5,777 nucleotides of DNA. Origin: Microcaldota archaeon. Its GTDB lineage: Archaea; Micrarchaeota; Micrarchaeia; Norongarragalinales; Norongarragalinaceae. Each line of letters starts with the position of its first letter. The first letter of the stretch is position 1. The stretch lies in the NCBI GenBank assembly GCA_018304285.1, contig JAGVWL010000001.1:1-5777 (forward strand), in the 5' to 3' direction. Below, piece by piece: positions 1-5,046 of this stretch. Both the position numbers and the translations under genes were made by a program. The notes beneath the pieces are model-generated. The model was not told the origin of the DNA, ran no database searches, and saw only the letters and a program-made list of their open reading frames with translations.

Positions 1-489
1 GTCGATTTCAAGGATTACGACGAGGCGAACATGGTTTTGCTCAAGCACATGATTCGCAGGAAGAAGGCGCACGGCATTTACATTTCAATCAACAAGCCGT
101 ACGCCAACATCGTGCCCATCCTCGAGAAGAACGGCGTGGACACTTCAAAACTGTTTTTCATCGACTGCATCACGAAATCGGCGGGAGGCATGGCCGAGCG
201 CAAGGAAAACTGCCTTTTCATTTCCTCGCCTACCAACCTTACGGACTTGGGGATAGCGCTGGATGACGCCATCGAATCGTTGGGCAAGGAAAAGTTCATT
301 TTCCTCGATTCCGTTTCCACGCTGTTGATTTACCACGACCAGAATACCGTGCTTCACTTCAGCCACTTCCTCACCAGCCGCGCGCGGGTGAAAGAGTTTT
401 ACGGGATTTTCATTACGGTCGAGAGCGAGGCCGACGCGCGTTTGGTCAAGACGCTTTCGCAGTTTTGCGACAAGGTAGTGAAATTATAA
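1..489 (+). CDS. KaiC/RAD55-like RecA-fold ATPase protein, 5'-truncated by window edge
   Basis: The frame is open from base 1 to the TAA at 487-489, so this is the C-terminal ~162 residues of a longer protein. The ATG at 31 lies inside the domain and is probably not the start. Visible RecA-fold features are a beta strand HGIYISINKP (about residues 24-33), then a helix and a strand with FFIDCIT, and a Walker B-like strand FIFLDSVSTLL with Asp at residue 103. A final strand follows (GIFITVE) and a short tail ending CDKVVKL. The Walker A loop would lie upstream of the window, so ATPase activity cannot be judged. The pattern fits archaeal RecA-superfamily proteins of the KaiC/GvpD/RAD55 group, many of which are degenerate regulators. 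It is the first visible gene of an operon with a membrane protein and a second KaiC-like ATPase. The family call is fairly sure; the biological role is unknown. Confidence 0.72.
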   Translation, partial: VDFKDYDEANMVLLKHMIRRKKAHGIYISINKPYANIVPILEKNGVDTSKLFFIDCITKSAGGMAERKENCLFISSPTNLTDLGIALDDAIESLGKEKFIFLDSVSTLLIYHDQNTVLHFSHFLTSRARVKEFYGIFITVESEADARLVKTLSQFCDKVVKL

Positions 490-495
490 GGGGTG
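488..495 (+). promoter_or_regulatory. Shine-Dalgarno site for the membrane protein gene
   Basis: AAGGGGTG lies 5 nt before the ATG at 501 and overlaps the stop codon of the preceding gene. It matches the archaeal anti-Shine-Dalgarno core (GGTG). It decides the start at 501 over an in-frame TTG at 465, and it implies translation from a polycistronic mRNA. Confidence 0.7.
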
Positions 496-500
496 TGGGA

Positions 501-869
501 ATGGCTTTCAACTTTTTTTCAACGGAAACGCTGGCGTTCTTGAACGTGCTTTTGAGCGTAATCACGTTCTGGTCGCTCACGTACGCGAGGAAAAAGTTTT
601 TTCCGGGAATGTTCCGCACGCTGCTCGACTTGCTCGCCGTAACGGTATTGTTCATCGCCTTGAACGAAATGCTGAAGCTCATGGTTGCGTTGAACACCGC
701 CAGCCCGGGCGCGGTTTTCGAAATCATGCTCGTCTTCCCCATGCTCGTGAACGTGATTTTGCTTTTGATTTCATACAGGGCGGTGAAAATGGCCGAGGTT
801 TACGGCTTTGCCGGAAACCCGCCGATGTTTTCAAAGCCGAAGGGCGTCAGGGTGAAGCGCAGGAAATGA
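501..869 (+). CDS. Small three-helix membrane protein in KaiC operon
   Basis: 122 residues of unknown family. Three hydrophobic segments can be read: about residues 10-28, 40-63 and 71-92. A basic patch (RKKFF, 30-34) sits between helices 1 and 2, and the tail is strongly basic (KPKGVRVKRRK at the end). By the positive-inside rule the basic loop after helix 1 and the basic tail after helix 3 would both face the cytoplasm. That puts the N-terminus outside and leaves the conserved-looking basic tail free to contact cytosolic partners. Glu56 and Lys59 are charged residues within helix 2. The ATG at 501 was chosen because of the good Shine-Dalgarno site 5 nt upstream. The gene lies 11 bp after one KaiC-like gene and overlaps the next by ATGA, so translational coupling is likely. 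I infer a membrane anchor or sensor for the ATPase(s); no enzyme motif is visible. Confidence 0.8.
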   Translation: MAFNFFSTETLAFLNVLLSVITFWSLTYARKKFFPGMFRTLLDLLAVTVLFIALNEMLKLMVALNTASPGAVFEIMLVFPMLVNVILLLISYRAVKMAEVYGFAGNPPMFSKPKGVRVKRRK

Positions 870-1615
870 AAGCCGGAAGCGCGGCCGCAAAACCGTTTTC
901 AATAGACCGAATCAAGACGGGCATTGCCGGCTTTGATGCAATGATTCCCGAGGGCATTCCGCGGGGCAGCACTATTCAATTAACTGGAGGGCCGGGAAGC
1001 GGGAAAACCATTTTCGGGCTGCAGTTTCTGGTTGAAGGCGCGAGGCGCTTCAGCGAGCCGGGCTTGTACGTTTCTTTCGAGGAGTCGGAGGAAAGCTTGA
1101 AGCAGACGGCAATGCTTTTCGGCTGGGATGCAGAGGGGCTCGAAAAGAAAAAGATGCTGGACATCACGTCACGCAATGTTTTCGACGTGAAAAGCTTTGC
1201 CGAAAGCATGCAAGGCCAGTTTAAGGAAGCGGTCCAGGCGCAGAAAGTCAAGCGCGTGGTGTTCGACAGCATCACTTCCTTCGTCGCGTCGAGCGAGAGC
1301 GCGGTGCGCTTGAGGAAGGAGATTACGGGCTTGTGCAAGAGGCTGAAACAGCTGGGCATTACCACTATTTTCATCGCCGAGCGGCCGGACGTGCAAAGCC
1401 CGCTTATGCCCGTGCACGATTTTGCAGTGGAAGAGTTTTTGGTGGACGGGGTTGTGTATTTGCACAATTTGTTCGTCCGAGACACGCGCCAGAGGGCCGT
1501 CGAAGTTTTGAAAATGAGGAAGACTGCGCACGACACGTTCGTGCGGCCGTTCAAGATAGTTCCCGGCGAAGGCATACGGGTATTCAACAAGGAACTGGTT
1601 TTCACTGAAGGCTAA
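866..1615 (+). CDS. KaiC-like single-domain RecA-superfamily ATPase
   Basis: 249 residues, the usual size for archaeal single-domain KaiC homologues. The opening pattern (KTGIAGFDAMIPEGIPRGS, about 17-35) is the typical KaiC start. It is followed by the Walker A loop GGPGSGKT (41-48), the paired acidic residues FEES (Glu72-Glu73) that supply the catalytic glutamate in KaiC-type ATPases, and Walker B RVVFDS with Asp134. The C-terminal part has the KaiC-type RQRAVEVLKMRKTAHD stretch followed by a strand with a PGEGIRVF motif. All ATP-binding elements seem intact, so it should bind and probably hydrolyse ATP, perhaps as an oligomer or filament. It is not a clock protein as such: the second KaiC domain and the kaiA/kaiB partners are absent. 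The start ATG overlaps the upstream stop (ATGA at 866-869), with GGTGA at 851-855 as a possible Shine-Dalgarno site. It is the last gene of the operon and ends 7 bp from a convergent gene. Confidence 0.9.
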   Translation: MKAGSAAAKPFSIDRIKTGIAGFDAMIPEGIPRGSTIQLTGGPGSGKTIFGLQFLVEGARRFSEPGLYVSFEESEESLKQTAMLFGWDAEGLEKKKMLDITSRNVFDVKSFAESMQGQFKEAVQAQKVKRVVFDSITSFVASSESAVRLRKEITGLCKRLKQLGITTIFIAERPDVQSPLMPVHDFAVEEFLVDGVVYLHNLFVRDTRQRAVEVLKMRKTAHDTFVRPFKIVPGEGIRVFNKELVFTEG

Positions 1616-1622
1616 AGGCGCG

Positions 1623-2309
1623 CTATTCTTCGTGCAGCGCGTCTATTTCACGCATGGATTCCGAAAGCGCATGGTACACGAACGGAACGTCTTTTTCCTT
1701 TATCACGAACGAATTCGCCGAGTACGTTGAAAAAACGACGTGCACGATTACGCCCAGCGAAGCGAAAATGTCGGCAAGGTAGTAGAGCGCGCCGAAAGTT
1801 TTTTCCTCCAATTCCGGGTCGTAAAAAACCGTGATGATGGCGCGGTCGTCATACCTGCTCAAAACGTCTTTCTGTGGAATGCGGGAGAGCATGGCTTTGA
1901 GCTGGGCGTGGGGGGTTATGAGCGTGATTTCGTTCGGGCGGTTTAAAACATAGAATTCCTCGACCTTGTCCCACTGGGTTTTCGCCGAGTGTTCGGCCAG
2001 CACCGCCGCGGTTTTTTTCGTGCGCATGAAATTCGCTTCGGACAAGCCCGTGCGAAGCTGGATTTTGAAAGACTTGAGAAACTGCATGAGCTTCAAGTCT
2101 TTGTGGCGGGGCTTGAATGAAATCGTGAAACGCCGCACTGCAGCGATTACCGCGCCGCGCGATACGGGCGCACCCGTTTTTTCCTCGACGCGCGGGTGGA
2201 TGAAGCGGGCGAGGGCGGATTCGTTGACCAGCTGGTGCTGGAAGGCGAAGCTCAAGTACGCCAAGTTAGAAAGTATTTCTTTGACCGCCCTGGAAACGCT
2301 TTGAGCCAA
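1623..2309 (-). CDS. Archaeal ACT-like domain protein with helical N-terminus
   Basis: 228 residues from a TTG start at 2309. This start has GGTGG (2316-2320) 6 nt upstream, while the alternative GTG at 2315 directly abuts that motif. The N-terminal ~60 residues are helical, with the pattern LVNESALARFIHPRVEEKTG followed by SRGAVIAAVRRF. This resembles the start of an archaeal family of uncharacterised ACT-domain proteins (my recollection of the family, not a search). The middle contains several beta strands around VEEFYVLNRPNEITLITP. The last ~70 residues (YDDRAIITVFYDPEL, a helix with LADIFASLGV, then TYSANSFVIKEKDVPFVYHAL) read as the small-molecule-binding ACT fold seen at the end of aspartokinases. 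No catalytic domain is present, so a ligand-sensing regulator is the best guess; the ligand is unknown. It is a single-gene unit, convergent with the KaiC operon and divergent from the transporter gene. Confidence 0.75.
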   Translation of the reverse strand: MAQSVSRAVKEILSNLAYLSFAFQHQLVNESALARFIHPRVEEKTGAPVSRGAVIAAVRRFTISFKPRHKDLKLMQFLKSFKIQLRTGLSEANFMRTKKTAAVLAEHSAKTQWDKVEEFYVLNRPNEITLITPHAQLKAMLSRIPQKDVLSRYDDRAIITVFYDPELEEKTFGALYYLADIFASLGVIVHVVFSTYSANSFVIKEKDVPFVYHALSESMREIDALHEE

Positions 2310-2343
2310 AAACACCCACCGAATAGCAGAAAGGAAGCGGGGG

Positions 2344-2351
2344 TTTTAAAG
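2344..2351 (-). promoter_or_regulatory. TATA-like box for the ACT-like gene
   Basis: The minus strand reads CTTTAAAA here, close to the archaeal TATA consensus. Its centre is about 38 nt upstream of the TTG at 2309, so transcription would begin near 2322. That gives a leader of only ~13 nt carrying the GGTGG ribosome site. The assignment is from spacing and base composition only. Confidence 0.45.
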
Positions 2352-2380
2352 TCAGCGCGAACCGCGGTGTTGACCGCACG

Positions 2381-2394
2381 AATAAAAACTTTAT
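2381..2394 (+). promoter_or_regulatory. BRE/TATA-like promoter for the VIT1-type transporter gene
   Basis: The A-rich AATAAAAA (BRE-like) is followed by CTTTAT (2389-2394). The centre of CTTTAT is about 24 nt upstream of the ATG at 2416, the spacing expected between an archaeal TATA box and the transcription start. The mRNA is therefore probably leaderless or nearly so. A GGTGG at 2410-2414 sits only 1 nt from the ATG, too close for a normal Shine-Dalgarno site. Confidence 0.5.
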
Positions 2395-2415
2395 CCGCAT
2401 ACTGGATTCGGTGGC

Positions 2416-3141
2416 ATGGCTAAAAAGAAATTCGATTTGGAAAAGCATTTGGCGGAAGAACACCACGAGCTGGAGCGCGGCGGGCTGCTGCGCGATTCGA
2501 TTCTTGGCGGGCAAGACGGGCTAGTAAACGTCTTAGGCATAGTCTTGGGAGTCGCGGCAGCAACGCTTGAAACGAGGGTGGTGATTATTGCCGGACTTGC
2601 TGCAACTTTCGCAGAATCGCTCGCGATGGCTGCGGTCGCTTACACTTCAACAAAGGCGGAAAGGGACTTCTATTGGAATCAGTATGAAAAGGAAAAAAAA
2701 GAGGTCGACGAAGGAAGCCCGACCGAAGTCGAGGAAGTGCGCGAGTTGTACAGGCGCAAGGGGTTTGCCGGCAAGCTGCTCGAGGATGTTGTGAAGAAGA
2801 TAACTTCCAACAAGAAGGTTTGGCTGGATTTCATGATGCACGAAGAACTGCGTTTGGATAGGCCTGACGGCGATTCTCCCACGAAAAGCGCGTTTATCGT
2901 CGGCGTTTCCGCATTCATCGGGTCGCTCATACCGTTAACCGGCTTTTTCTTCCTCCCGGTAGTGCAGGCAATGTGGTTTTCGGTAATCTCTGCCGCGGCG
3001 GTGTTGTTCGCGGCAGGCGCAATCAAGGCGAAGCTTACAATTGGAAGCTGGTGGAAGACGGGCTTGGAAATGATGGCGATCGGAATGCTCGCCGCAATAT
3101 CGGGATACGCGGTCGGCGCGGTGCTGGGCGTAGTTGTTTGA
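2416..3141 (+). CDS. VIT1/CCC1-family iron/manganese transporter
   Basis: 241 residues, normal for the family. VIT1/CCC1 proteins move Fe2+ or Mn2+ across a membrane, in plant VIT1 as a proton antiporter; this one would sit in the cell membrane and probably exports metal. The acidic, His-containing N-terminus (EEHHELERGG, 14-23) leads into the signature GGQDGLVNVLG (31-41, Asp34 in helix 1). Helix 2 spans about 55-78 with FAESLAMAA (Glu67, Met71). The cytosolic metal-binding domain covers about 80-150 and carries EVEEVRELYRRKGF (104-117) and DFMMHEELRLD (138-148), whose Glu and Met residues bind metal in characterised members. Helices 3 to 5 lie at about 158-180, 184-204 and 215-241, with a GYAVG motif in the last. 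The gene has its own promoter and is followed 11 bp later by an HD-domain gene. The exact metal and direction are inferred from the family. Confidence 0.9.
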   Translation: MAKKKFDLEKHLAEEHHELERGGLLRDSILGGQDGLVNVLGIVLGVAAATLETRVVIIAGLAATFAESLAMAAVAYTSTKAERDFYWNQYEKEKKEVDEGSPTEVEEVRELYRRKGFAGKLLEDVVKKITSNKKVWLDFMMHEELRLDRPDGDSPTKSAFIVGVSAFIGSLIPLTGFFFLPVVQAMWFSVISAAAVLFAAGAIKAKLTIGSWWKTGLEMMAIGMLAAISGYAVGAVLGVVV

Positions 3142-3147
3142 GGGGTG
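3141..3147 (+). promoter_or_regulatory. Shine-Dalgarno site selecting a TTG start
   Basis: AGGGGTG, beginning at the last base of the transporter stop codon, lies 5 nt before the TTG at 3153. Sequence and spacing are the same as those before the membrane protein gene at 501. It supports the TTG over the much earlier in-frame candidates inside the transporter gene. Confidence 0.7.
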
Positions 3148-3152
3148 TTCAA

Positions 3153-3719
3153 TTGGCAACGCGGACCGATTTCAAAAAACTCTTGAAGTTTTTGTTCGAG
3201 GCAGGCGCGCTGAAAAAGATAAAGCGGAGCGGCTGGTGGATTGCGAAAGTCAAGGACCCGGAGAGCGTGGCTGAACACTCTTTCCGCACTGCGGTAATCG
3301 CGTTCGTTCTGGCGAAGGAAGAGGGCGCGGACGCGGAAAAGGCTGCTACCGAAGCTTTGTTCCATGATTTTCACGAAACGAGGATCGAGGACAGGCACAA
3401 AATCCAATCCAACTATTTCAAAACCCCGCACGGGGTTTTCGCGAAGGTGTCGAGAGACCAAGGCACGTTTCTTCCGGAAAAGGCTAGAAAAAGCTTTTTG
3501 GAACACGCAACGCGAGAGTCGGAGATAGTCCGCGATGCCGATGCGCTGGAATGCGCCTTGCAGGCGCGAGAGTATTTCGACATCGGCTATGAAAGCGCTT
3601 GGGAATGGCTTGAACGGCCGGGAAAACGGCTGCGCACGAAAACAGCGAAAAAGCTTTGGCGGCAGCTGAAGAAAACCAAGTCCGACTTTTGGTGGGACGG
3701 CCTCAAGGAAAAAATTTGA
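3153..3719 (+). CDS. HD-domain phosphohydrolase, YfbR/HDDC2-like
   Basis: 188 residues, close to the usual ~190-200 for this group. HD proteins of the YfbR/HDDC2 type are metal-dependent 5'-deoxynucleotidases that remove phosphate from dNMPs; substrate here is inferred from the family. The metal-binding pattern is visible in order: DPESVAEHSFR (35-45, His42), LFHDFHET (69-76, the His71-Asp72 pair with His74 and Glu75) and VRDADALE (126-133, with Asp130 the likely last ligand). The Gly-Trp pair (27-28) before the first His is also typical. The lysine-rich C-terminal ~50 residues contain many Trp residues and no recognised domain. The TTG start is chosen because AGGGGTG lies 5 nt upstream and homologues begin about here. 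The gene is 11 bp behind the transporter gene and must share its transcript. Confidence 0.85.
   Translation: MATRTDFKKLLKFLFEAGALKKIKRSGWWIAKVKDPESVAEHSFRTAVIAFVLAKEEGADAEKAATEALFHDFHETRIEDRHKIQSNYFKTPHGVFAKVSRDQGTFLPEKARKSFLEHATRESEIVRDADALECALQAREYFDIGYESAWEWLERPGKRLRTKTAKKLWRQLKKTKSDFWWDGLKEKI
3709..3714 (-). terminator. Possible oligo-T terminator after the small membrane peptide gene
   Basis: Read on the minus strand this is TTTTTT, about 29 nt beyond the stop codon of the 55-residue peptide gene. It lies within the 3' end of the convergent HD gene. The call rests only on the T-run and its position. Confidence 0.3.
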
Positions 3720-3726
3720 CTTGCGG

Positions 3727-3731
3727 TTTTT
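3727..3731 (+). terminator. Possible oligo-T terminator after the HD gene
   Basis: A run of five T residues begins 8 nt after the TGA of the HD gene. Archaeal RNA polymerase can terminate at short T-runs without a hairpin. The run is short and lies in the narrow gap before a convergent gene, so the call is tentative. Confidence 0.3.
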
Positions 3732-3742
3732 GCATTCACGCG

Positions 3743-3910
3743 TCAGGCGAACAGCAGCACTATTACCAGAATGCCTATCGCAGTCCAAGTGAGTTCGCTT
3801 CCGCCCAGCGCCCACTCCAAACCGAAGATAAAGTCGAACGCCTTTCCGAACGTGATCAAAACCGCGTTTTGAGTGGCGTCGAGAACGCTTGAAATTTCAG
3901 CCCAAACCAT
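3743..3910 (-). CDS. 55-residue single-span membrane peptide
   Basis: A short ORF with ATG at 3908-3910 and TGA at 3743-3745. It begins MVWAEISSVLDATQ and contains an amphipathic stretch (about 5-30) with Phe, Asp and Lys. It ends in a clear hydrophobic helix (about 42-55, TAIGILVIVLLFA), so the C-terminus lies in or just beyond the membrane. Support for it being real is good for its size: GGTG (3918-3921) lies 7 nt before the ATG, a TATA-like box sits about 47 nt upstream, and it fills the only stretch of over 250 bp otherwise without a gene. No family is recognised. It could be a small membrane regulator or structural peptide. Its neighbours give no firm clue, being convergent with the HD gene and divergent from the CheR-like gene. 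Confidence 0.65.
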   Translation of the reverse strand: MVWAEISSVLDATQNAVLITFGKAFDFIFGLEWALGGSELTWTAIGILVIVLLFA

Positions 3911-3951
3911 GTTTCCACACCTTTCTGACGGTAGAAAAAGGTTGAAGATGG

Positions 3952-3960
3952 CTTAAAAAA
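3952..3960. promoter_or_regulatory. TATA-like box between divergent genes
   Basis: The plus strand reads CTTAAAAAA, and its centre is 25 nt upstream of the ATG at 3981, which suits a leaderless transcript of the CheR-like gene. The minus strand reads TTTTTTAAG; with the usual ~25 nt spacing it would start RNA near 3931, giving a ~21-nt leader with the GGTG site for the 55-residue peptide. One box may serve both directions, or only one may be used. Confidence 0.45.
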
Positions 3961-3980
3961 CTTGCGGCGGTACTTCTTGC

Positions 3981-4691
3981 ATGACCTCAACGCAAACGCA
4001 TTTCGGACGCAACTGGAACGTGATGGAAAAGCTTGGAAGCGAATTCAGGGGGAAAGAACACGTCGTGGCTTGGGTGGTCGGGATTGGAATGCAGGAAAAG
4101 CGGTTCGGTCCGTACGCGCAGGCGGAAGAACTTTCCAAGAATTTCGAGCACGTGGAATTGGCTGAAGTTTTGAGGAAGGCGGGAGTGAAAAAGTATAAAG
4201 TTTATGCAAGCGATATCGAAGAGAAAGCAATTTCGGCGGCGAAACGGGATTTGGAAAGGGGGAAGCTTGTGGTCGAACGGTCGGACTTGGAATCCCGTTC
4301 TGAATACGGCAGGCGTTTTTTCCGTTTGAAGGCCGGCAGCGGGGGGGGTGTCTCCTGTAAGTTGCCGAAGAAAACGGTCGACAGCATCGTGCTCTTGGGG
4401 CCGGGGGCGGGGGGAAACGCGTTGCTGGAAAAGCCCGGTGAAAAAGCGCACGTGATATTGTACTTGAACGGCGGATATCATTTGAAGGATGATGAGCAGA
4501 AGGAATTGTCGGGAGTGTTTGCCGAAGCCGCGGAAACGGGCGGGATGGTAGTTACTGAAACGCGGTTTTTCGAGGAAGAGCATGACAATATCGCCCTTTC
4601 TAACGAGTTGGAAAAACTATTTGGAAAGCCGGAGATTCACGACAACAATGCGTATTACCGGAAGTCACGCTGGCCTGCGGGGCATGAATAG
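3981..4691 (+). CDS. CheR-type class I SAM methyltransferase-like protein
   Basis: 236 residues. The order of motifs follows the catalytic part of CheR methyltransferases. THFGRNWNVMEKL (6-18) matches the T-x-FFR-x(4)-F-x-x-L entry. VVGIGMQEKRFGPYAQAEEL (32-51) takes the place of the SAM-binding GCSTGEEPYS loop. VYASDIEEKAISAAKRDLERG (74-94) matches the ATDID-x(3)-L-x-x-A segment, with Asp78 as the probable SAM-ribose ligand. Later, ILYLNGGYHLKDDEQKEL and a GGMVVTET strand correspond to the C-RNVLIYF/GGYLVLG region. The helical CheR N-terminal domain is missing and motif I is altered, so activity is uncertain. The gene overlaps the 3' end of the zinc-ribbon gene by 27 bp. It contains an 8-G run (4341-4348) and more G-runs near 4400. 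No chemotaxis gene is nearby. A different class I methyltransferase branch remains possible. Confidence 0.6.
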   Translation: MTSTQTHFGRNWNVMEKLGSEFRGKEHVVAWVVGIGMQEKRFGPYAQAEELSKNFEHVELAEVLRKAGVKKYKVYASDIEEKAISAAKRDLERGKLVVERSDLESRSEYGRRFFRLKAGSGGGVSCKLPKKTVDSIVLLGPGAGGNALLEKPGEKAHVILYLNGGYHLKDDEQKELSGVFAEAAETGGMVVTETRFFEEEHDNIALSNELEKLFGKPEIHDNNAYYRKSRWPAGHE

Positions 4692-4997
4692 GATTTCGCC
4701 GCATTTCTTGCACACTTTCTGCTTGTGGCGGTAGTCGTAAGTGAATTCCGTTCCGCTGCAGCCGGGGCAGGCGTTCTGCACTTGAGAGTGGAAGCTTTTC
4801 CACGCTTCCTTCGTGTCGCCGTAAACGCGCTGGCCGCTCTTGTCGAAAACCATTGGCTTTCGCTCTTGCGGTTCCGCTCCTGCGGCGGGCGTTTTTTCGA
4901 ATTCCTTTGCCTCGAGTTCCTTGAGCTTGTGACTGTTGCACCGGGGGCAGTAAGTGCCGCGCTCGAACTTGAAATTGCAGTTGAGGCATAGTTTCAT
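4665..4997 (-). CDS. Small double zinc-ribbon protein
   Basis: 110 residues, family unknown. It has two Cys4 zinc-binding units. The N-terminal one is C4-x-x-C7 with C17-x-x-C20 (CPRC). The C-terminal one is C77-x-x-C80 (CPGC) with C96-x-x-C99 (CKKCG), spaced like the zinc ribbons of transcription factors and RNA polymerase subunits. Between them lies a charged, Ala/Pro/Glu-rich linker (about 28-50) and a short segment with VYGDTKEAWKSFHSQVQ. The ATG at 4997 is chosen because the first Cys pair follows at once and a TATA-like box lies about 26 nt upstream, pointing to a leaderless mRNA; no Shine-Dalgarno site is seen. Nucleic-acid or protein binding is likely, but the role is unknown. The last 27 bp overlap the end of the convergent CheR-like gene. 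Confidence 0.75.
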   Translation of the reverse strand: MKLCLNCNFKFERGTYCPRCNSHKLKELEAKEFEKTPAAGAEPQERKPMVFDKSGQRVYGDTKEAWKSFHSQVQNACPGCSGTEFTYDYRHKQKVCKKCGEILFMPRRPA

Positions 4998-5018
4998 GAT
5001 AGAATTACTCAAGGGGAC

Positions 5019-5028
5019 TTTAATAAAA
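5019..5028. promoter_or_regulatory. Shared TATA-like box for divergent genes
   Basis: TTTAATAAAA on the plus strand reads TTTTATTAAA on the minus strand, so it looks TATA-like both ways. Its centre (about 5023) is ~26 nt from the ATG of the zinc-ribbon gene (4997) and ~24 nt from the TTG of the mutase gene (5047). Both genes lack a good Shine-Dalgarno site, as expected for leaderless transcripts. Confidence 0.55.
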
Positions 5029-5046
5029 CCAGAGCGTGTGGGCGCA

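Noticed and set aside
976..1605. 209-codon open frame opposite the KaiC-like gene
   Set aside because: It is antisense to a gene with intact Walker A and Walker B motifs; the translation is Ser/Thr-rich and low in recognisable motifs, as expected from a shadow frame.
1616..1622. Terminator hairpin between the KaiC-like and ACT-like genes
   Set aside because: The gap is only 7 bp and no T-run or convincing stem is present on either strand.
2973..3152. N-terminal extension of the HD protein into the transporter gene
   Set aside because: The extension is Gly/Arg-rich shadow sequence of the transporter; the TTG at 3153 has an ideal ribosome site and matches family N-termini.
2679..3815. 378-codon open frame on the minus strand
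   Set aside because: It runs opposite the transporter and HD genes and partly over the peptide gene; no motif is visible and both genes on the other strand have clear family signatures.
3987..4583. 198-codon open frame opposite the CheR-like gene
   Set aside because: Rich in Phe, Pro and Arg without any motif; explained as the reverse strand of the plus-strand gene.
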